64,000 nt of DNA from Coprobacillus cateniformis (GTDB lineage: Bacteria; Bacillota_I; Bacilli_A; Erysipelotrichales; Coprobacillaceae). The DNA is taken from assembly GCF_009767585.1 (NCBI RefSeq), contig NZ_WSNW01000001.1, positions 1,580,090-1,644,089 on the forward strand, written 5' to 3'. Position numbers and translations under genes: made by a program. The notes beneath the pieces are model-generated. The model was not told the DNA's origin. It did not search any database and saw only the letters and a list, made by a program, of their open reading frames with translations. Of this stretch, positions 1 through 8,375 are shown piece after piece (the stretch's first letter is position 1; each line of letters starts with the position of its first letter).

Positions 1-31
1 TTCTACAATACGCTGCTACTCTCTTCTTCAT
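1..31 (-). CDS. Serine site-specific recombinase, N-terminus only (runs off the left edge)
   Basis: Reading leftwards from an ATG at 31, the ten visible codons give MKKRVAAYCR, the characteristic opening of large serine recombinases, in which the next residues are normally V-S-T and the catalytic serine. A strong ribosome binding site (AGGTGG) lies a few bases upstream. Only the first ten residues are in the window, so the rest of the gene, its intactness and its target site cannot be judged. Such recombinases move integrative elements and transposons of Firmicutes, which fits the accessory genes on the right. Confidence is limited by the short length. Confidence 0.55.
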   Translation of the reverse strand, partial: MKKRVAAYCR

Positions 32-60
32 AATAACCACCTCACATTCCAACAAAAAAA

Positions 61-86
61 GATACAACAAATACTCTTGTTGTATC
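61..86. promoter_or_regulatory. Perfect 10-bp inverted repeat upstream of the recombinase
   Basis: GATACAACAA and TTGTTGTATC flank a six-base spacer, about 30 bases upstream of the recombinase start codon. It could be an operator for the recombinase or a weak hairpin. It has no long T-tract on either strand, so a terminator role is less likely. Confidence 0.35.
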
Positions 87-104
87 AAATTATAACACCT
101 ATAT

Positions 105-130
105 AAAAATGACTCGCACAATTGTGAGTC
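105..130 (-). terminator. Probable terminator after the RloC-like gene
   Basis: On the minus strand an eight-base-pair stem (GACTCACA with TGCGAGTC, one G-T pair, four-base loop) is followed by ATTTTTATAT. It lies about 85 bases beyond the stop codon of the gene ending at 214 and before the recombinase, so it would separate the two. Confidence 0.5.
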
Positions 131-213
131 ACAAAATTAGATTTATTGGAGCACTGTGCCAGAACGGATGTCCAGAAATCACAGTTATCCCTCCAATTAA
201 GTAATCACTAATT

Positions 214-2316
214 TTATTTGAAAATTTCGCCAATTATTTCATCTGACATTTTCATAATATAATTAGGAACCACATCAAATTTCTTTTCATCTAAAGATGT
301 CATTTCGTTATTTTCAACATGATAATATTCAGTTAAATAATCCCAAAAGACTTGATTCTCAACTTTTCTCCCTGTAAGATTCACTATCATTCTTAATATT
401 TGTAATTTACTTATAGACGAGTCAGTACTGTCATATAATTTTTTTAATTCATCCTTATTTTGAATGCGTAAAAGATATGTATCATAATCAAAATCTTTTA
501 TTCTTTCTTTTATGCAAATCATACCTTTATCTAGTTTGATTTTATTAGCTATTTCTTGCTTTTTACCGCTTATCTTTTCCATAGGTTTTACATCATTGTG
601 CTCCAGTGAAGACAAAATATTTATTGCCTCAGTTTCACTAGGCTGAGTATATTGTAGGTATTTTCTTAGATTAACAATCCTTAATAATGGATGTAAGCTT
701 TCTTTTTCAGCGTTTTTCCTCCAGTGTCTTATTGTATAACTTACACTATCCTTAGCAATTTTCTTTTCGACTAAATTCCCACCTGTATTTTTAACAAAAT
801 AGCATTTATTCTCTACTTTTTTAAACTCATCTTTATAAATGAAATCAACAATTATATCAAAATCATGAGTAAATAACAAAATTGATTTATTTTCAAATAC
901 TGCATCTTCTTTTGTAAATAAATAATATAAAATAGCAAACTTTTTATTGTTGTCAAATGAAGATACTGGGTCATCCAATATAATTAAATCATAGTCTTTG
1001 CTTGCCTCAAGTGAAAATAACATTAATGAAATAGCGTTTTTCTCACCAAAACTTAGACTCTTTTGTGTTATTAACTCACTAGAATTTAAAGGGTTTAGGA
1101 CAGTTTTAAATTTAGCATCATCACTTTCAACAATATCAATTAAATAAGGTATACCTGATATACTCAAAAAATTATTAATATATTCTTTTTTGCTTTTTAC
1201 TAATAAATTCAATTTATCAGAAAAATCTTTTGTTATTGATTCTAATTCCTTTGATTTAGCCATAATTTTACTTATAGCTTCATTTATATTTTCTACATCC
1301 GCTTTTACTTCATCAGATAATTTTTCAAAGAAGTTTGGATTAAGAATATTACTCTTTAAAAAATCAATCAAAGTATTATTTTCATATTTCTTTTTTACTC
1401 CTGATATATTAATTGACCTTAAATTACACAACTTAGTTAATTCTATATCACACACTGTAATAATCTCATATATTTTTTTCAACTCTTGTTCGCTTAAATC
1501 CTCATTATTGTTAATAACCGAATTCATAATATCTATATTCTCTTCTGTCATATACTTTTCAGTTTTAGATATTACCTCTTTAATTTCGATATTTTGTTTC
1601 AATCCCGTTGCATTTACTGAATTTTTAATACTTTCACTTGTATCAATGAAATCTGTCGGTAAATCATTTAAACAAAAAGGACATTTTTGGTTTTCTTCAA
1701 TAAAATCTTTTCCAGCTTGAAACCATTTTAACCACATATGATTATTATTGCTTTCCAATCTTTCTTTATACTTCATTGCTTGTTCATCCAATAATTCATC
1801 TAAATCAGCAAGTTTTCTAGCTTTAACAAACTTAGAAGTACCTTTCATTATGTATTGAATACCGTTTGCTTTTGTCTTTTTTTTCTCGATAGGTACATTA
1901 ATTTTTAATGCTTCTAATTCTTCAATGATTGTTTTTGTGTTCGTGTTATTTATACTAGCAATCAAGTCCACAAACATAGTATCTATTTTCTTTTTCCCAA
2001 ATTTGTATTCGTCAGTATTAATCATTATTTCAAAACTATTATTTGCTAAATCATCTTTAAATAGATAATCATCTACATAGTCCTGATTAAATACAATTAC
2101 ACTTGAAATATCTTCACTGATAGAAACAGTAGGTTCAATTTCACTTCCATATGTTCTCAATTTATTCAAATCTTCACCTTTAACAGAAAGTTCAATACCT
2201 TTAGAAATTGTGCTTTTTCCTGAACCATTGATTCCATACTTAATATTTACAACATTTTTCTTTAGTTCAATTTTACCCTCAGTAATAACACCTAAATTTT
2301 CTACTTTAATCTCCAT
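214..2316 (-). CDS. RloC/PrrC-like ABC-ATPase, putative anticodon nuclease (AAA_13 family)
   Basis: The 700-residue protein starts at 2316, seven bases after a GGAGGA ribosome binding site; the frame is open for 28 more codons upstream but without such a site. It is an SMC/Rad50-like ATPase: Walker A GINGSGKST (28-36), a long helical insert with a CPFC zinc-hook-like motif (212-215), signature LSFGEKN (421-427), Walker B LIILDDPVSSFD (444-455) and a switch histidine at 484. After the ATPase, R533, E537 and H573 form an R-x3-E...H arrangement resembling the catalytic triad of PrrC and RloC anticodon nucleases (spacing E-to-H is 36, against 32 in PrrC). The zinc hook plus this triad favours RloC, a stress- or phage-activated tRNA-cutting defence protein. 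No restriction-modification genes are adjacent, which is normal for RloC. ATPase family is sure; nuclease activity is inference. Confidence 0.62.
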   Translation of the reverse strand: MEIKVENLGVITEGKIELKKNVVNIKYGINGSGKSTISKGIELSVKGEDLNKLRTYGSEIEPTVSISEDISSVIVFNQDYVDDYLFKDDLANNSFEIMINTDEYKFGKKKIDTMFVDLIASINNTNTKTIIEELEALKINVPIEKKKTKANGIQYIMKGTSKFVKARKLADLDELLDEQAMKYKERLESNNNHMWLKWFQAGKDFIEENQKCPFCLNDLPTDFIDTSESIKNSVNATGLKQNIEIKEVISKTEKYMTEENIDIMNSVINNNEDLSEQELKKIYEIITVCDIELTKLCNLRSINISGVKKKYENNTLIDFLKSNILNPNFFEKLSDEVKADVENINEAISKIMAKSKELESITKDFSDKLNLLVKSKKEYINNFLSISGIPYLIDIVESDDAKFKTVLNPLNSSELITQKSLSFGEKNAISLMLFSLEASKDYDLIILDDPVSSFDNNKKFAILYYLFTKEDAVFENKSILLFTHDFDIIVDFIYKDEFKKVENKCYFVKNTGGNLVEKKIAKDSVSYTIRHWRKNAEKESLHPLLRIVNLRKYLQYTQPSETEAINILSSLEHNDVKPMEKISGKKQEIANKIKLDKGMICIKERIKDFDYDTYLLRIQNKDELKKLYDSTDSSISKLQILRMIVNLTGRKVENQVFWDYLTEYYHVENNEMTSLDEKKFDVVPNYIMKMSDEIIGEIFK

Positions 2317-2535
2317 AATTTCCTCCACAGTTATTCTTATATAAACATTATAACGCTGAATTACAAATATTACTATTTTATTTGAATTATCTTGCGACAA
2401 AGATCAAGATTAATTAATTATTCTAAAAGCTTTGTTTATTACGCAATGCCTTTTTATATTAGTTCAATTTTGTAAAAGTTCTTTATTTGTTTATAGTAAG
2501 TTTTATCCTCATTTTTTTGTGATATACTTTAAAAT

Positions 2536-2567
2536 CTCTAATTATTACAGAATACTAGAGGTTTTTT
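2536..2567 (+). terminator. Hairpin with T-tract just upstream of the transposase
   Basis: CTCTA (2536-2540) pairs with TAGAG (2556-2560), with weaker pairing continuing inward, and is followed by GTTTTTT. It sits about 20 bases before the transposase ribosome binding site. Insertion sequences often carry such structures to block transcription entering from outside. The 270-base gap 2317-2589 otherwise shows only AT-rich sequence with a TATACT (2525-2530) that could be a -10 element. Confidence 0.4.
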
Positions 2568-2589
2568 ATTAAAAAAGGAGGACAAAATT

Positions 2590-3729
2590 ATGTCAATTAA
2601 AGAAAACATCAAACTGGAAATTTTAAAGCGTTTGGAAGGAGGTGAACCCATTGATAATTTGACCAAAGAATATGGTGTAAGCAGAAGCTCTATTTATCAG
2701 TGGAGAAGTGATAATGCACCTAAATCTGTAGATAATTTCAACATATCTGCAAGAGAAATTTATCTACTTCGAAAAGAAGTAGAATCTCTTCGTCAAACTA
2801 TAAAAATTTATGATGCAACACAATGTGTAAAATCAATGCCATTATCACAGAAGTTAGAAGCTATGAAAAAGGTAGAAAAGCAATTTACTCATGCTTCCCT
2901 GTGCAAAACACTGGATGTAAAAAAAGGGACTTTTTTAAATCATCTCTATAGAAAAGTTGAAATTTCGCAAATCCAGCAAACTGATGAAATATATAAAATA
3001 AAATTGCTAGAATTATTTAGCTTAACAGAAGGAAAACTTGGCGCTAAAAAGTTATCTGCATTAATGAAAAATGAAGGCTATTTATGTTGTGAAAAGCGAG
3101 TATCAAGATTAATGAAGGAATTAGATATCAAATGCACCAGAACAAAACGAGCTAATAGAATTACAATTCCACGAAAAGGCTCAAATCCTGCCCTTAAAGA
3201 TTTATTAAAAAGGGATTTTTATCCTGAACATCCAAATAGAGTATGGGTTAGTGATTTTTCACAGTTCAATGTTGATTATGAGCAAAAATATTATATATGT
3301 GTTATTATCGACTTGTTCTCAAGAAAAGTCATTAGTTATTCTATCGCAAACCATTTAAGAACTGAACTCTTGGTACATACATTTGATCAAGCAATTGAAA
3401 TAAGACAGCCCTATTATGAAGAACTGATTTTCCACAGTGATCAAGGTTGTCAACTCACTGAATTTGATTTTAGGAAAAAACTTGAATTAATAAAAGTAAA
3501 ACAATCCTTTTCAAAACCCGGCACTCCATATGATAACGCAGTCATTGAATCCTTTTTTTCTTGTTTAAAAAGAGAACAGCTATATGTAGAAGAAATCAGT
3601 AACTTTGAAGATTTACTATATCATGTTGGATATTATATTGATTTTTATAATAATAGACGTCCACATCAAACTTTGGGGTACAAAACACCTGCACAAGTAG
3701 AGTCAGATTACGCTTCAAATCATGATTAA
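2590..3729 (+). CDS. IS3-family transposase, single continuous frame
   Basis: The 379-residue protein has an N-terminal helix-turn-helix (about 8-45, ending SIYQW) and a leucine-zipper-like helix (about 53-75), equivalent to OrfA. A DUF4322-like middle and an rve integrase core follow, equivalent to OrfB. The DDE residues are visible as D in WVSDFSQFN, D in HSDQGCQ and E in NAVIESFF, followed by the usual YNNRRPHQTLGYKTPAQ tail. Most IS3 elements split these functions over two frames joined by a -1 frameshift; here they are fused in one frame, with a good GGAGG ribosome binding site. No matching terminal inverted repeats were found by eye, so the exact element ends are not assigned. It appears intact as a gene. 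Confidence 0.93.
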   Translation: MSIKENIKLEILKRLEGGEPIDNLTKEYGVSRSSIYQWRSDNAPKSVDNFNISAREIYLLRKEVESLRQTIKIYDATQCVKSMPLSQKLEAMKKVEKQFTHASLCKTLDVKKGTFLNHLYRKVEISQIQQTDEIYKIKLLELFSLTEGKLGAKKLSALMKNEGYLCCEKRVSRLMKELDIKCTRTKRANRITIPRKGSNPALKDLLKRDFYPEHPNRVWVSDFSQFNVDYEQKYYICVIIDLFSRKVISYSIANHLRTELLVHTFDQAIEIRQPYYEELIFHSDQGCQLTEFDFRKKLELIKVKQSFSKPGTPYDNAVIESFFSCLKREQLYVEEISNFEDLLYHVGYYIDFYNNRRPHQTLGYKTPAQVESDYASNHD

Positions 3730-3740
3730 CAATCAAAAAA

Positions 3741-3763
3741 AGGGGAGAATAAAATCTCCTTTT
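3741..3763. terminator. Bidirectional terminator between transposase and tmRNA
   Basis: GGAGA and TCTCC form a short stem with a six-base loop. A CTTTT run follows on the plus strand and CCTTTTTTT on the minus strand. It can end the transposase transcript and, from the other side, the tmRNA transcript about 75 bases beyond its CCA end; no closer terminator for tmRNA is visible. Confidence 0.6.
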
Positions 3764-3836
3764 AAAAAATGGCAAATAAAAAACAATATTTTGAGTTGTC
3801 CAGTTTTTAGGTTCAAAATATCGTTGGTATCTCATT

Positions 3837-4188
3837 TGGTGGAGGCGGCGGGAATCGAACCCGCGTCCAAAAGCCGTCCCATATGAAGCGTCTACAGCTT
3901 ATCTTGTGGAATGAATTTAACTAAGCTACGATCCACAAGCAGTCCTTCACTTAGCGATTCTGTAAATTTTCATGACATAAGTCCAGACTCCTTATATCCT
4001 TATCCTATGAGTTATGTTACCAGTTAAATAGCTATAGGCACGCTAAATAATGGCAGCTTTCTCGTCTATGTCGACTAAGCGAAAGCGTAATTAGTTTGTC
4101 TGTTTCCAGATATTTTTTTGTGCATGTAACGTGTGCCCACGGCTGCAACTTCATTCAAACTGACCCCTGTCGAATCCAAGACGCCCCC
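3837..4188 (-). ncRNA. ssrA: Transfer-messenger RNA (tmRNA)
   Basis: On the minus strand the 5' end reads GGGGGCGUCUUGGAUUCGAC and the 3' end carries a tRNA-like T-arm (GGTTCGAATCCC-type, here GGGTTCGATTCCCGCC) and an encoded CCA at 3837-3839. Length is 352 bases, within the usual range for one-piece tmRNA. The tag reading frame ends ...T-N-Y-A-F-A then TAG (stop at 4075-4077), an AFA ending as in mollicutes rather than the ALAA of Bacillus. The resume codon is uncertain; GGA at 4105-4107 would give a ten-residue tag. It rescues stalled ribosomes with SmpB, whose stop codon is one base upstream. Confidence 0.96.
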
Positions 4189-4189
4189 A

Positions 4190-4636
4190 TTAATAAGCAT
4201 GTTTCAATGCTTTTTCAATATCGCGTTTAGAATCTTTTTCTTTAAGATCCTGACGTTTGTCATATAATTTCTTACCTCTTGCTAAAGCAATTTCTACTTT
4301 CAGTTTAGATGTATTGAAATATAACTTTGTAGGTACAATCGTTAAACCATTTTCCTTAAGCTCTTTTTGCAATTTTTTAATTTCTTTTTTATGCAATAAG
4401 AGTTTTCTTTGACGAAGTGGTTCATGGTTAAAACGATTTCCTTGCTCATAAGGAGCGATATGCATGTTATCAATAAAAGCTTCATCATTTCTAATACGAA
4501 TAAATGAATCTTTTAAATTTACACTTCCCTTACGAATAGATTTAATTTCTGTTCCTTGTAATTCTATACCAGCTTCATAAGTATCTAATATAAAATAATC
4601 ATGATAAGCTTTCTTATTTTGTGCAACGATTTTCAT
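4190..4636 (-). CDS. smpB: SsrA-binding protein SmpB
   Basis: The 148-residue protein has the SmpB beta-barrel sequence, including QNKKAYHDYFILDTYEAG at the N-terminus, GTEIKSIRKG, the HIAPYEQGNRFNHEP segment and the basic C-terminal tail with GKKLYDKRQDLKEKD that enters the decoding centre. The ATG at 4636 is preceded by AAAGGGG at nine bases; an in-frame TTG slightly upstream is less likely. It binds the tmRNA encoded immediately downstream and delivers it to stalled ribosomes. The gene lies 16 bases after rnr, as in many Firmicutes (secG-rnr-smpB-ssrA). Identity is secure. Confidence 0.97.
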   Translation of the reverse strand: MKIVAQNKKAYHDYFILDTYEAGIELQGTEIKSIRKGSVNLKDSFIRIRNDEAFIDNMHIAPYEQGNRFNHEPLRQRKLLLHKKEIKKLQKELKENGLTIVPTKLYFNTSKLKVEIALARGKKLYDKRQDLKEKDSKRDIEKALKHAY

Positions 4637-4652
4637 ACATATCAACCCCTTT

Positions 4653-6857
4653 CTATCTTCTTTTTCTTGGAAATCTCTTTGACTTATTTATTTTACCCTT
4701 TTTTCTAGGATTTGTCTTTACTTTTTTGTCGTTTATCTGAATTGTTTTCTTCTTTTTAATTCTAGCTTTCTGACCTACCAATTCAAAATCAATCGTACGG
4801 TCTTTTTTACTACAAGAAATAACTTTGACTTTCACTTTGTCAGATAATTTGTATGTCTTTCCTGTCATTTCTCCAACTAGCATTAAATTCTTTTCATCAT
4901 AATGATAATAATCATCAGTCAATTCAGTCATATGAACCAAACCATCTATTGTATTTGGTAATTCAACAAAGAATCCAAACTGTGTAACAGAAGAAATCAT
5001 TCCTTCAAATTCTTCACCTATATGATAAGACATGTATTCAGCCATCTTCATATCAGTCACTTCACGCTCAATATCAATAGCTTCTCTTTCTCTAAAAGAA
5101 GATTGTTCAGCCAATAAAGGTATAACTTCTTCAAAATGGGCAGTTGCTTCATAGTTTTGATCAAATAAGAAGTTTCTAATACATCTATGTACCAATAAAT
5201 CCGGATAACGACGGATTGGTGATGTAAAATGTGTATAATACTCATCCGCTAACCCAAAATGTCCTAAACATTGTCTATCATATCTTGCTTTTTGCATACA
5301 ACGTAACAATAAAGTAGATATAATTGTATGTTCTTCTGTTCCCTTAGAAGCATCAACAATTGCACTTAATTCATTAGGATAAACATGTTCCAATGAACCT
5401 TTTATAGTATAACCTAATGGCTTAACAATAGAAACAAACTGTTGAAGTTTCTTCAATTTAGGATGCTCATGAACACGATAAATAAAAGGTAAATCCATCC
5501 ATTTAAAATGTTGAGCGACAGTTTCGTTAGCACGTAGCATAAACTCTTCAATGATTTTATCTGATGCGCCACGAGTTCTTGGAACAATATCTATAGGTTT
5601 CCCTTTATCATCAACAAGCACTTTAGCTTCATTAACATCAAAATCAATGGCACCACGCTCATCCCTTTTGCTTCTTAATAGTAGTGCAAGTTCCTGCATT
5701 AAGAAAAATAATGGAACAACCTCTTGATATTGTTGTTGAACATGAACATCACCATCTAAAATCTTATTCACATTATTATATGTCATGCGATATGAAGAGT
5801 GAATAACTGTTGGTTGTATATCATGATTCACAACTTCACCATTGTTATCAATCTCCATAATACAACTTATTGTATAACGATCAGTATTTGGATTTAATGA
5901 ACAGATCCCATTAGATAACTTATGTGGTAACATTGGAATAACTCTATCAACCAAATAAATCGAAGTTCCACGTTTAACAGCTTCTTTATCTAAAGGCGAA
6001 CCCTCTGTTACATAGTATGAAACATCTGCAATATGTACACCTAACTGATAATGACCATTAGCTAGTTTCTTTAACGAAATTGCATCATCTAAATCTTTAG
6101 CATCATCACCATCAATAGTTACAATCATTTCACTTCTTAAGTCTACACGATTTTGAATATCTGTGGGATCAATTTCATCATTAATTGCCTCAATCTGTTC
6201 ATACACTTCTTTTGGAAACTCAATATCAACATCATGAGCATGAACAATAGATAAAATATCTACTCCTGGATCATTACGATGCCCAATAACTTTAACAATA
6301 TTCCCTTTAATCTGTGGCTTATATGTTTTAATTTCCACTACAACCTTATGTCCTGGAACTGCCCCATGAAGATGGGCAGAATCTACGAATATTGGTTGAT
6401 TAAATTTTGCATCATCAACATCTACATAACAATCCCTTTTACCTCTTTTCACTTCACCAACATAACGCATTTGTCCACGCTTAATCACACGAACAACACG
6501 ACCTTCTTCACGACTCCCATGTGAAGGTATTTTTTCAATTAATACCGTGTCTTTATCAAAAGCATCTTTCATGTTGTTTTCATGAATATAGAATTCTCTT
6601 TCTTCATCTACTTTGACAAAAGCAAATCCTTTCTTATTCATTTGGACTGTACCACTATAAAAATGTAACTGATTAATTAAATAATAATCATTCAATCGAC
6701 TTCTCATAATAAGACCTTCATCTTCCATACTATTGATTAATTTAATAAAAGTAATATAGTCTTCTGTAGAAGTCATACCAAAATGTTCAGCTAATTCATC
6801 CATTTTTCTTCTTGTATATGTTTGATCTTCTAATAATTGTAAAATTTCTTCTTTCAT
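4653..6857 (-). CDS. rnr: Ribonuclease R
   Basis: A 734-residue 3'-5' exoribonuclease of the RNB family. An N-terminal winged-helix region (about 1-65) and cold-shock/OB domains (to about 220) come first. The RNB catalytic domain contains DGDDAKDLDDAISL, whose aspartates bind the catalytic metals. A C-terminal S1 domain (MISSVTQFGFFVELPNTIDG) and a Lys/Arg-rich tail after about 700 follow. It degrades structured RNA and works with tmRNA-SmpB on defective messages, which explains its place in this operon. An AGGAGGTG ribosome binding site fixes the start. A hairpin terminator lies between secG and this gene, so it may also have its own promoter. Confidence 0.97.
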   Translation of the reverse strand: MKEEILQLLEDQTYTRRKMDELAEHFGMTSTEDYITFIKLINSMEDEGLIMRSRLNDYYLINQLHFYSGTVQMNKKGFAFVKVDEEREFYIHENNMKDAFDKDTVLIEKIPSHGSREEGRVVRVIKRGQMRYVGEVKRGKRDCYVDVDDAKFNQPIFVDSAHLHGAVPGHKVVVEIKTYKPQIKGNIVKVIGHRNDPGVDILSIVHAHDVDIEFPKEVYEQIEAINDEIDPTDIQNRVDLRSEMIVTIDGDDAKDLDDAISLKKLANGHYQLGVHIADVSYYVTEGSPLDKEAVKRGTSIYLVDRVIPMLPHKLSNGICSLNPNTDRYTISCIMEIDNNGEVVNHDIQPTVIHSSYRMTYNNVNKILDGDVHVQQQYQEVVPLFFLMQELALLLRSKRDERGAIDFDVNEAKVLVDDKGKPIDIVPRTRGASDKIIEEFMLRANETVAQHFKWMDLPFIYRVHEHPKLKKLQQFVSIVKPLGYTIKGSLEHVYPNELSAIVDASKGTEEHTIISTLLLRCMQKARYDRQCLGHFGLADEYYTHFTSPIRRYPDLLVHRCIRNFLFDQNYEATAHFEEVIPLLAEQSSFREREAIDIEREVTDMKMAEYMSYHIGEEFEGMISSVTQFGFFVELPNTIDGLVHMTELTDDYYHYDEKNLMLVGEMTGKTYKLSDKVKVKVISCSKKDRTIDFELVGQKARIKKKKTIQINDKKVKTNPRKKGKINKSKRFPRKRR

Positions 6858-6896
6858 AAATTCACCTCCTTAGTTAGTTTACCCAAATCAAATAAA

Positions 6897-6919
6897 AATA
6901 GGACACATAGTGCCCTATT
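6897..6919 (-). terminator. Terminator-like hairpin between secG and rnr
   Basis: AATAGGGCAC and GTGTCCTATT pair over ten positions (one G-T) around a three-base loop and are followed by TTTATTTG on the minus strand. It starts three bases after the secG stop codon, so rnr expression from the secG promoter would need read-through. Confidence 0.65.
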
Positions 6920-6922
6920 GAT

Positions 6923-7144
6923 TTAACCCATTCTAATTAAAATTGCAAGCACGAAGAACGCAACTGCAAGTCCAACTGTCATTCTAGAAAGTACCAAATC
7001 AGCTCCTCTTTCTTTCTGTTGAGCAAAAAGATTAGAACTTTGTCCTGTTAAGGCATTGACGATACCATCAGATTTACCACTTTGTAATAGGCATACAATA
7101 ATGAGAGCAACTGAAACAATCATTAATAATATATTTAAAATCAT
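6923..7144 (-). CDS. secG: Preprotein translocase subunit SecG
   Basis: The 73-residue membrane protein has two hydrophobic segments (about 3-21 and 52-71) separated by a loop containing GKSDGIVNALTGQSSNLFAQ, the conserved glycine/serine-rich SecG loop. It is the auxiliary subunit of the SecYEG channel. Size and topology are normal, and an AGGAGG site precedes the ATG. It heads the secG-rnr-smpB-ssrA group. Confidence 0.95.
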   Translation of the reverse strand: MILNILLMIVSVALIIVCLLQSGKSDGIVNALTGQSSNLFAQQKERGADLVLSRMTVGLAVAFFVLAILIRMG

Positions 7145-7256
7145 TTGAGTACCTCCTTTTCTTAAAACTTTTTATACACTAGCATTGCTATGATACCATA
7201 AGCCTTATAAAAATACAATATATTTTTATTGAAGTTTTCTTAAAGAGAACAATACT

Positions 7257-7781
7257 TTAAAAGACTTTTATTTCCTTCATAAATATTTTCATTAAGATTG
7301 GTGCACATACCAAATAGAAACACAAGTTTCCTACTGCATGAAATGTATCAAATAAAATACCTGTTGTATAATAAGCAAAAAACAAACCTGGTCCTCCTAT
7401 CATTAACTGCTCTAATGAAACAATAAAACCAAAAACGTATCCCATAAAAAATGCAAAAATAGACATCACTAAAAGAGAAGGGTCTGTTTTTATTTTTTTA
7501 TAAAAATCAACTATAATCTCAGTTAATAAACAAATAATAATCCATGCAAAAATCTGAAAAAATGTCCACGTTCCCATCCCTAAGAAAACATTAGAGACAA
7601 CAGTTGTTACAATCGTTAATTTAATACCAAAAGCCAAGCCAAAAATCATTACTGATATAATAATGATAGATGTAACAGGCTTAAAATTAGGAAGTGCTTG
7701 AAGTGCTATTCTTGAAGCTATATTAACTGCTGCAAGTATGCCAATTAAACTAATCTCTTGAACTTTACTCAGCTTTGTCAT
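7257..7781 (-). CDS. ECF transporter S component, probably for cobalamin
   Basis: About 174 residues with five to six hydrophobic segments and the layout of an energy-coupling-factor substrate-binding (S) subunit, including an N-terminal helix beginning TKLSKVQEISLIGILAA and an aromatic-rich cluster MGTWTFFQIFAW. S components sit in the membrane and rely on the shared EcfA/A'/T module, which is not in this window. It is the last gene of an operon led by a cobalamin riboswitch, so vitamin B12 or a precursor is the likely substrate (CbrT-like role). The start at 7781 overlaps the end of the upstream DUF4430 gene by 17 bases, suggesting coupled translation; a start at 7802 is possible. Family fairly sure, substrate inferred from context. 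Confidence 0.75.
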   Translation of the reverse strand: MTKLSKVQEISLIGILAAVNIASRIALQALPNFKPVTSIIIISVMIFGLAFGIKLTIVTTVVSNVFLGMGTWTFFQIFAWIIICLLTEIIVDFYKKIKTDPSLLVMSIFAFFMGYVFGFIVSLEQLMIGGPGLFFAYYTTGILFDTFHAVGNLCFYLVCAPILMKIFMKEIKVF

Positions 7782-8373
7782 AAATCCATTCAACCTTATC
7801 ATTAACTTTTAATTGATATTGTCCAGCTCCAACACCAGGATACTCTCCATTCACTTTATACTTCCATCCTGACATAACTCCATAATCTCTTTCTGAGAGA
7901 CCACTAATTGCTTTGACATATACAGTTATCCCCGCTCCAGTCGTTTTGAGAGAAATGCCTTTATTGGTGCATAATGTTTTTAATACATCAAATGCATTTT
8001 GATTGTTATATTCAATAACTCCTGCTGCTATAGTTCCATCAACACCAACAACTGAAACATTTATACCAGTCTGAGATTCATTTTGTTGTTTATTATCTGA
8101 TGGTGGGTTCTGTTGTGATTGATGAGTATTTTCCACAGAACTCTTATTAGTGGTTGATGGTTGAGTAGGCTTTTGTTCATGAGAAGACTGATCTTCGCTC
8201 TGATTTTCTTTTTCAACAATCTTTTCTTGATCTTGAGGAATTGATTCTGTTATTTCTTTGCTAGTAGTTAATGTTTTTGTTGATTGAGCATTCATATTAT
8301 ATAAAGTTATAATTCCAATCAGCATAAATCCCAATACAACAAACTGTATAACATACTTTTTTGTTTTATTCAT
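7765..8373 (-). CDS. Membrane-anchored DUF4430 (transcobalamin C-terminal-like) protein
   Basis: The 202-residue protein has a hydrophobic anchor or signal segment at about 7-26 and a Ser/Gln/Glu-rich low-complexity linker at about 30-100. A single DUF4430 domain runs from about 104 to 200, with the family pattern of an internal A-F-D-V-L-K-T-L helix, a GWKYKVNGEYPG turn and an ending close to V-E-W-I-Y. DUF4430 is the beta domain that forms half of the vitamin B12 site in intrinsic factor and transcobalamin. The start codon lies two bases after the upstream stop, with an AGGAAG/AAGGG site inside that gene. Together with the toroid protein it probably captures cobalamin at the surface for the ECF S component. 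Confidence 0.82.
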   Translation of the reverse strand: MNKTKKYVIQFVVLGFMLIGIITLYNMNAQSTKTLTTSKEITESIPQDQEKIVEKENQSEDQSSHEQKPTQPSTTNKSSVENTHQSQQNPPSDNKQQNESQTGINVSVVGVDGTIAAGVIEYNNQNAFDVLKTLCTNKGISLKTTGAGITVYVKAISGLSERDYGVMSGWKYKVNGEYPGVGAGQYQLKVNDKVEWIYDKAE

Positions 8374-8375
8374 TG

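Noticed and set aside
131..210. Short open frames on both strands between the terminator and the RloC-like gene
   Set aside because: About 25 codons each, no start with ribosome binding site and no recognised sequence; more likely a remnant or non-coding.
1190..1720. Long plus-strand open frame opposite the RloC-like gene
   Set aside because: Low-complexity hydrophobic translation that mirrors the real gene in another frame, without a ribosome binding site.
2317..3840. Terminal inverted repeats for the IS3 element
   Set aside because: The right side ends with TGAACC-like sequence when read on the minus strand (about 3800-3823), but no matching left copy was found by eye.
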